This document shows positions 57,961 through 64,000 of a DNA stretch of 64,000 nt, piece after piece (the first letter of the stretch is position 1; each line of letters begins with the position of its first letter). The stretch lies in assembly GCA_030760725.1 (NCBI GenBank), contig JASWHV010000005.1, positions 88,790,622-88,854,621 on the forward strand, in the 5' to 3' direction. Both the position numbers and the translations under genes were made by a program. A model generated the notes under the pieces. It saw only the letters and a list, made by a program, of their open reading frames with translations, was not told where the DNA came from and did no database searches. The stretch comes from Neostapfia colusana (lineage: Eukaryota; Streptophyta; Magnoliopsida; Poales; Poaceae).

Positions 57961-59330
57961 GCAACATTGGACAGCATTGCGGTGGTTCAGGATTTTTCGG
58001 ACGTGTTCCCGGAAGAGCTTCCAGGTATGCCCCCTAATCGGGACATTGAGTTTGCCATCGATTTAGTACCCGGAACTGCACCCATAGCCAAGAGACCCTA
58101 TAGGATGCCCGTCAATGAACTGGTAGAACTCAAGAAACAAATTCAAGAGCAGTTGGAGAAGGGTTTTATACGCCCAAGCTTTTCACCATGGGGAGCCCCC
58201 GTGCTCTTCGCAGACAAGAAGGATGGAACCCAAAGGATGTGCGTGGACTATAGGTCTCTCAACGAGGTGACAATCAAGAACAAATACCCTCTGCCCCGTA
58301 TAGAAGACTTGTTCGACCAAATGAAAGGAGCCCAAGTGTTCTCCAAAATTGATCTTCGGTCGGGATATTTCCAGCTGAAGATTAAGCTCTCCGATATACC
58401 AAAGACTGCCTTCCGAACACGGTATGGTTCGTATGAATATACCGTCATGTCTTTTAGGTTAACAAATGCACCCGCATACTTCATGTACCTTATGAACAAG
58501 GTTTTCATGGAATACTTGGACAAGTTCATTGTGGTTTTCATCGACGACATTATGGTGTATTCAGAAAGTGAGGAGGAGCATGAAGAACATTTGAAATTGA
58601 CCTTGCAGAAATTGTGAGAGCATCAATTGTATGCCAAGCTTAACAAGTGTCAATTTTGGTTAAAGGAAATATCTTTCCTAGGCCACATTATCTCCAAGGA
58701 AGGGGTATCGGTTGATCCCGGAAAAGTAAGAGATGTCCTAAAGTGGGACCAACCGCAGAGCGTGGGGGATATTCGGAGTTTTCTTGGAATGGCTGGATAC
58801 TATCGACGATTCATTAAAGACTTCTCCTAAAATAGCAAAGCCTATGACAGAGTTGCTAATGAAGGGGAAGGTCTTCCAATGGACACCAGCCTGCCAAGGA
58901 AGTTTTGAGGAACTCAAGGAAAGGATAACCACAGCACCGGTTCTGGTATTACCAGACGTAAGCAAGAGCTTTGACATATATTGTGACGCATCTAGACAGG
59001 GGCTTGGACTCATGCAAGAAGGATAAGTGGTAGCCTATGCCTCACGACAATTAAAGAAGCACGAGCTTAATTATCCTACACATGACTTGGAGCTAGCAGC
59101 AGTGGTGCATGCATTGAAGATTTGGAGACATTGTATCCTTTGTCATCGATGTGAGATCTATACGGATCATAAAAGCCTCAAGTACATATTTACACAAACG
59201 GACTTGAATTTGAGGCAACGTCGATGGTTGGAACTCATCAAGGATTACGATGTTGGAATCAACTACCACCCCGGGAAGGCCAATGTAGTAGCTGATGCAT
59301 TGAGCCGAAAGGGAGCATGTCACCAACTCA
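57961..59330 (+). pseudogene. pol: I reverse transcriptase and RNase H
   Basis: RT: DVFPEELPGMPPNRDIEFAI, MCVDYRSLNEVTIKNKYPLP, SKIDLRSGYFQLKI, catalytic FIDDIMVYSE (FIDD 58537-58548); RNase H: IYCDASRQGLG, THDLELAAVVHALKIW, YTDHKSLKYIFTQ. Lesions: TGA 58615-58617, a one-base insertion making TAA near 58828-58830 (frame then follows 58784), loss of two residues after RQGLG, and TAA at 59024-59026. Confidence 0.92.
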
Positions 59331-60870
59331 CGATTCGGGAGCTACCACCCGAACTACGTAAGCAGTTCAAACAGTAACACCTCGGATTCTTGAACAACAT
59401 GGAAATAATGGAGATCCACTCCTCATTGGAGCAATAGATAAGAGATGGCCAAGCAACGGATGAGGAGATCAAGGAGATCAAGGAAAGAATCCGACAAGGA
59501 ATAGAGAAGGATTTCAAAGAAGATGAGACGGGTACGCTTTGGCTAGGAAAAAGGATTTGTGTGCCTAACATAAAACACCTCCGCGACATGATATTGAAGG
59601 AGGCACATGATTCACCCTATTCCATACATCCCGGAAGTACCGAAATGTACAAGGACTTGAAAACTTGTTATTGGTGGGATGGTATGAAGAGGGACATAGC
59701 CAAATACGTTGCCCTATACGACACATGCCAACGGGTGAAGGACGAACATCAAAGACCCGCTGGATTGTTGCAACCTTTGAAGGTACCCGAATGGAAGTGG
59801 GAGGACATCAGTATGGATTTCATCGTCGGATTGCCACGTACTCAGTCGGGTTACGACTCCATCTGGGTCATCATGAACCGATTGACGAAAACCGCCCATT
59901 TTCTCCCTGTAAGGGCCAATTACAACGTTGTAGAATTAGCAGAGTTGTACATGGAGCAGATCGTGTGCCATCACTGAGTCCCGAGGAGGATAGTCTCAGA
60001 TCGAGGTTCTCAGTTTACCTCTAGATTCTGGAGGAAGCTGCAGAAAGCCATGGGTACACGACTGGATTTTAGCTCCGCCTATCACCCACAAACTGATGGA
60101 CAAACCGAAAGGACAAACCAAATTCTGGAGGACATGTTGAGAGCTTGCGCCTGAAACGTGGGCGTAGTTGGGATAGGAGTTTACCGTATGCCGAATTCTC
60201 CTATAACAACAGCTATCAAGCTAGCTTGAAGATGTCGCCCTTCGAAGCATTATATGGTAGACAGTGTAGAACACCACTATTTTGGAACGAAACCGGGGAG
60301 AACCAGGTGTTTGGACCCGAAGTGCTACAAGAAGCTGAAAAGCAAGCCCAAACGGTACGGGAGAACTTAAAAGCTGCTCAGTCACGACAAAAAGGCTATG
60401 CGGACAATAGGCGTAGGAAGTTGACCTTTGAAGTAGGAGACTTCGTATACCTTAAGGTGTTGCCTATCCAAGGCCAACGACGTTTCAACGTCAAAGGCAA
60501 GCTAGAACCTCGCTATATCGGACCATTTAAGATTTTGGACAAGCGAGGAGAAGTAGCCTATCAACTAGAGCTCCCAACCCACCTCTCAGACGTACATGAC
60601 GTGTTTCATGTATCTCAGCTCAAGAAATGCTTGAGAGCACCAGAGGAGCAAGTATCAATGGGAGAACTTGAACTTCAAGAGGACCTGACTTTTGCGGAAC
60701 ACCCTGTCCGAATCTTGGACGTAAAGGAAAGGGTCACCCGGAACAAGGTGATTCGATGGTGCAAGGTACAATGGAGCCATCACACCGAAGCTGAAGCCAC
60801 ATGGGAGCGTGAGTAGGATATCAAGGCAGAATTTCCCCATCTATTCACTACTAACGGATCTCGAGGGTGA
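59331..60870 (+). pseudogene. pol: I integrase with chromodomain
   Basis: HHCC finger (EAHDSPYSIHPGS ... YDTCQRVK, first Cys now Tyr), DDE core (SMDFIVGLP, IVSDRGSQF, DGQTERTNQ), FNVKGKLEPRYIGPF, chromodomain (HPVRILDVKERVTRN, WCKVQWSHHTEAEATWE). Lesions: TAA 59375-59377, TAG near 59436, TGA 59975-59977, TGA 60151-60153 with a frameshift just beside it, and TAG 60814-60816 cutting the last residues; the same frame runs on to TGA near 60868, probably the original end. Confidence 0.92.
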
Positions 60871-60876
60871 GATTCA

Positions 60877-60894
60877 ATTTAAGGGTGGTAGATT
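60877..60894 (+). other. Polypurine tract of I
   Basis: AATTTAAGGGTGGTAGAT just before the LTR start TGTGACACCC; preceded by ATCTCGAGGGTGAGAT, a weaker form of the B/K hairpin. Confidence 0.85.
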
Positions 60895-61797
60895 TGTGAC
60901 ACCCTCATCTCTGGTGACAGCATATGTTCATGTTTTATGAAGAGAAAACATTTTAAGAAAAGTAGGAACAGAGAAAAATATCAAAAGGATAGCCAATAAG
61001 AGCCGAATCCAGAGAGCGCCGAAGATAACTTCCGCGGCCCGCTGGCCACGTGGTGTGTTTGGAGCTCATCCCTGCGAAGTGGGGAGAGGTCTGCCGCTAA
61101 AGTAGGCTACGTGGCAGGCTCGGGGCTCATCTCCACAAAAGGGGGAAAGGTCCGACCCTGTGGGGCACGTGTTGCCCCGGAGCTAGCCTCTGCGGAAGAA
61201 GCAAAGGTATTTCCGCCGGACACATGTCACCTTCGGAGCTAGTCACCGCGGAAATCAGAGGACCCGTCGGGCGGGATACGTGTCGATCTCGGAGCTCAAC
61301 TCCAAGAGGTCCAGTTCTATCAAACACGTGTCGCCACCGGAGCTTATCTCCGGGAGGTCCGTCGCTGCTGGACAGGTGTTAACCTCAGAGCTCGTCTCTG
61401 AGAAGGAAGGAAAGTCTGGCGCTCCTTGACACGTGGCATGCGCGGAGCCACCTCCGAAAAGAGAGGAGGTCCCGACCGCCAGGATACATGGCGCACGCGG
61501 AGCTCACCTCCGAGGAAGAGGGAAGTCTTGCTCGTTCGACACACGGCACAACCGGAGCCCGTCTCTGCGGAAAGGAAGAGACCAGGCCCGGTGGACACGT
61601 GGAGCTTCCGGAGATCATCACCGCGAAGGTGACGGGTTCTGAAGCAATTTTGGAATCTGTACGCGTAGAAATACCGGAACAGAAACCGACCTTAATTCCA
61701 CAATGATACCGCACCAAATCAACTAAAGATAAATTGTAAGATTTAAACATGACTCATATTCGGGATACAATCAGATTAGGACTCTTCTCTTCCCGAT

Positions 61798-61805
61798 TAT
61801 AAATA
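61798..61805 (+). promoter_or_regulatory. TATA box, I 3' LTR
   Basis: TATAAATA in TCCCGATTATAAATAGAAC. This LTR can still fire outward into H gag, whereas the 5' LTR of I has lost this segment. Confidence 0.8.
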
Positions 61806-63817
61806 GAACCTAGAACCCCTGGCCGAAACCACACACTTCTTTTTTAACTCCTGAGCCGACGACTTAGAGCCCTAGCCCCAACTCGCCGAGAAAGCCATCG
61901 CCGGAGCGCGGCAAGGAAGATCGCCGGTGGAAAGCCCAGCGATCTGAGGAGGACCTCGAGACAGAGAAGAACGTAAGGTAGGTCTCCAATACCACCTTAC
62001 GACATCGTTGTGTTTTCTTTGCATCTGTTCTTTAATTCCTTTCGAACAGAAGCCTTCTCGTGGACAGATCACTTGATGATCAGGTTGATCTAAAAGACAA
62101 GATCATCGCTACGTCTACCTTTGATCCGAACACCTCTGTCCATGCAAGCAATGCAAGAACACGTACAAACCAATCTAATAAAACTAATCATAGGATAACA
62201 TGCATAAGCATCCTCGGATCTAGTTTTAGGTTTGTACATGATATTGATTGCTGTGAATCTTGTATGCACATGATCCTACATAGCGGGACAAGCTCAGGGA
62301 GCTGTCTACGACGAACTGCAGCAACAAGGTTTTGAGATCGAAGAACAACAGGAACCGCAAGAACAAGCCAAGTGCTCCTTGACCATATTGATCCTATGTT
62401 TTGGGTAAAACTGTTTTGTTTTGTGAAAAGGTGTGTGTGCTGAGTCAAACATGATGGGAAACCCCTTTTATAGGAGTTGACTAGTTTGGTTAAACCACCC
62501 TTGTCGCCAGGGAAGTTTATGAGTCGGGTATGGATTTTTGCTTTATGCTTCGCTGAGTCCATGGGATTGGGAAGCGAGATAGATGTGTCTAGCTAACTGC
62601 ACTCGTAATGATATGAGAAATTGATGATATTAATGAACAGATCGGAGGGAGATCTAGGCAAGCCTGGGTTTGTGAATGAGGTAGCTTGAGATGGTGTTTT
62701 ACTTGCCGTAGACCTAAGGACCGGTTCATGCATGCACATGCCAGGATAACAGTACCACCACAAGGCCAAGTATGGGTGCGGCTTAGCTGAGTAATAAGGT
62801 AAGTTGCTAGAGTGTTATGGACTGTGGAAGACGCGGGGAATGGGAGTCGAGTGAGGACTGCCCTGGGAACTGCATGGCACAAGAGGGGGCCAGTGGGTGG
62901 GAGAATTGGACATTCTAGCCTGCCGGTGAAACCTTAGTGAGTCCATACATCTAGTAGCCCCTTTGTAAAGGCTATTTTGTGATCTCTTGGCCATACACTG
63001 ACGGTTATGTACTAGTATAATGGAGGTTCTGCAGTCGCCGACGGGTGACGAAATCACAAACTTGTGGTTAAAGAGGTGCAAACTCTGTAGAGTGTAAAAC
63101 TATCGTGATAGCCGAGCTTACGGTCACGAGCGCCTGGCTAAACTGCCATGATTAGTTGGGATGGTTATTGGGATGGTTATCGGTTATGGTTATTGGTTTT
63201 TGGTTATGGTTTGGTTTTTGGGACTGTTGAGTCCGGGTGATAAGATGGTTGCATGACTATTGAGTCATGGCAACGAGATTGGTCTCGGTGTGAGACGAAA
63301 GTTGTTTATGAGATGAGATGGTAGCGAATACGGGAAGGTATTCGTAAGATGGTAGCGAATACGAGGAGGTATTTGTGAGTAAGAATGAAGTTAGTTAAAT
63401 GTTCAGATGGAACACAGAAAGTGATGGAGTTATGTTGGTAATTTAATACATGCTGGGATTACATTCATTTAAAATTAAGTTGCTGTTTTATCATGGTTTT
63501 ATAAATCTGCTTTTCTGCAAATGAGCCTTTTTATACGTACCTTGTTATGAGCTACATATCATGTTTTTACCACACTTGCTGAGTACATCATTGTACTCAA
63601 ACTTGCATTATTATCTCATCATCAGCAATAGGAGAAGCTTACTATGAAGACCAAGTGGAGCATCAAGGCGTGTGATCTGTTCTCAACATTGCCTGTGGAG
63701 GGTGTTGAGATGGAGCCACTTCTGCTTAGATTTGCTTCCGCATTAGAATAAAGACTTCCGCTGCATAGAAATAAGACTTCTGCTGTGGGCATGAGTCCAA
63801 GACTCATGAGATATTGT

Positions 63818-63823
63818 AATAAA
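63818..63823 (+). terminator. Polyadenylation signal, I 3' LTR
   Basis: AATAAA in ATTGTAATAAACTCTG, about 135 bp before the LTR end. Confidence 0.7.
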
Positions 63824-63956
63824 CTCTGTTATTCGTGGTAATATATAATCTGAAATTCAGTTTGTGGAACATATGTGTATGTGTGATGAACATCCTGGGC
63901 ACACATATGCATTAGTTCTCGGTTCCGTGGTTTTCCACAGAATTGAGGGCGTCACA

Positions 63957-64000
63957 CAGGCCAACAACAACAACCCCGTTCCGGCACCACCGCCACCACC
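63957..64000 (+). pseudogene. gag: H gag, continuation after element I
   Basis: Starts with the TSD CAGGC and reads on as the Asn-rich and poly-Pro part of family A gag (AGGCCAACAAC..., matching 56541-56584 in I with one extra Asn codon). It runs off the right window edge; the rest of H lies beyond. Confidence 0.93.

Larger units (their letters stand above)
35442..63956 (+). mobile_element. Family A element I, inserted in gag of H
   Basis: Complete Tekay-type element in the same orientation and of the same family as its host H, with 5-bp TSD CAGGC on both sides (35437-35441 and 63957-63961). Its own 5' LTR is split by J/K (36514-55080). The internal region is 55918-60894 and the 3' LTR 60895-63956. 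The 5' LTR has lost 1157 bp including the promoter. gag-pol has at least eight disabling lesions. Confidence 0.95.
60895..63956 (+). repeat. 3' LTR of I (intact family A LTR)
   Basis: 3062 bp, TGTGACACCC to GGGCGTCACA, the only uninterrupted family A LTR in the window and the reference for the split copies. G-box/ABRE array (about 61040-61610), TATA box, transcribed part, hairpin pair, AATAAA. It is followed by TSD CAGGC and the rest of H gag. Confidence 0.95.

Noticed and set aside
1..64000. CRISPR arrays, prokaryotic defence systems, rRNA operons or operons of any kind
   Set aside because: No such signal; the repeats are LTRs and tandem arrays in a plant nuclear context.

Overview
This window is repeat DNA from a plant nuclear genome. 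A large-genome grass is the likeliest source: a CRM-clade chromovirus, several long-LTR Tekay/Del-type chromoviruses with initiator-Met-tRNA primer sites, GC-rich LTR segments, and no recognisable host gene. I found no rRNA, tRNA, CRISPR array or prokaryotic gene. Essentially all 64 kb is LTR retrotransposon, stacked in nested insertions, several of which can be proved from 5-bp target-site duplications (TSDs).

Layout. (1) 1-4611: minus-strand CRM-clade element (5' LTR 3747-4611, gag-PR-RT), cut by the left window edge and inserted into the 5' LTR of element L. (2) 4612-13218: plus-strand Tekay-type element L, the oldest layer, with a broken gag-pol interrupted inside integrase. (3) 13219-16173: LTR of element M, inserted in L. 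(4) From 16174 to beyond the right edge: element H (family A, plus), inserted in M's LTR. H's 5' LTR is split (16174-16959 and 32299-34738) by complete minus-strand element B1 (family B, 16960-32298, near-TSD GACAC/GACCC). H's gag (35269-35441, resuming at 63957) is split by element I of the same family A (35442-63956, TSD CAGGC). I's 5' LTR is split by J, a minus-strand family B solo LTR (36514-55080, TSD TTACG). J is split by K, a complete plus-strand element (37467-51981, TSD AATGC). The order of insertion is therefore L, M, H, I, J, K, with B1 separately in H and CRM separately in L.

Every element has the chromovirus order gag-PR-RT-RNase H-integrase, and B1, I and K retain a C-terminal chromodomain. 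All carry stop codons or frameshifts, so none is autonomous as read here. LTR pairs of B1, I and K each differ by roughly 4 percent in stretches compared by eye.

The most unusual signal is inside the ~4-kb LTRs of families B, K and M: two short coding segments (exons a and b) with conserved frame, matching intron phase, AG acceptors, a conserved GC-type donor, a shared stop and a downstream AATAAA. This suggests a small spliced acidic protein encoded by the LTR itself. Other points of note: an extra ~314-codon ORF upstream of gag in B1; splice-acceptor-like sequence directly before the gag ATG in every Tekay-type element; a conserved leader block with a juxtaposed acceptor/donor; a 48-bp G-box/ABRE array in family A LTRs; and a conserved hairpin next to the polypurine tract.
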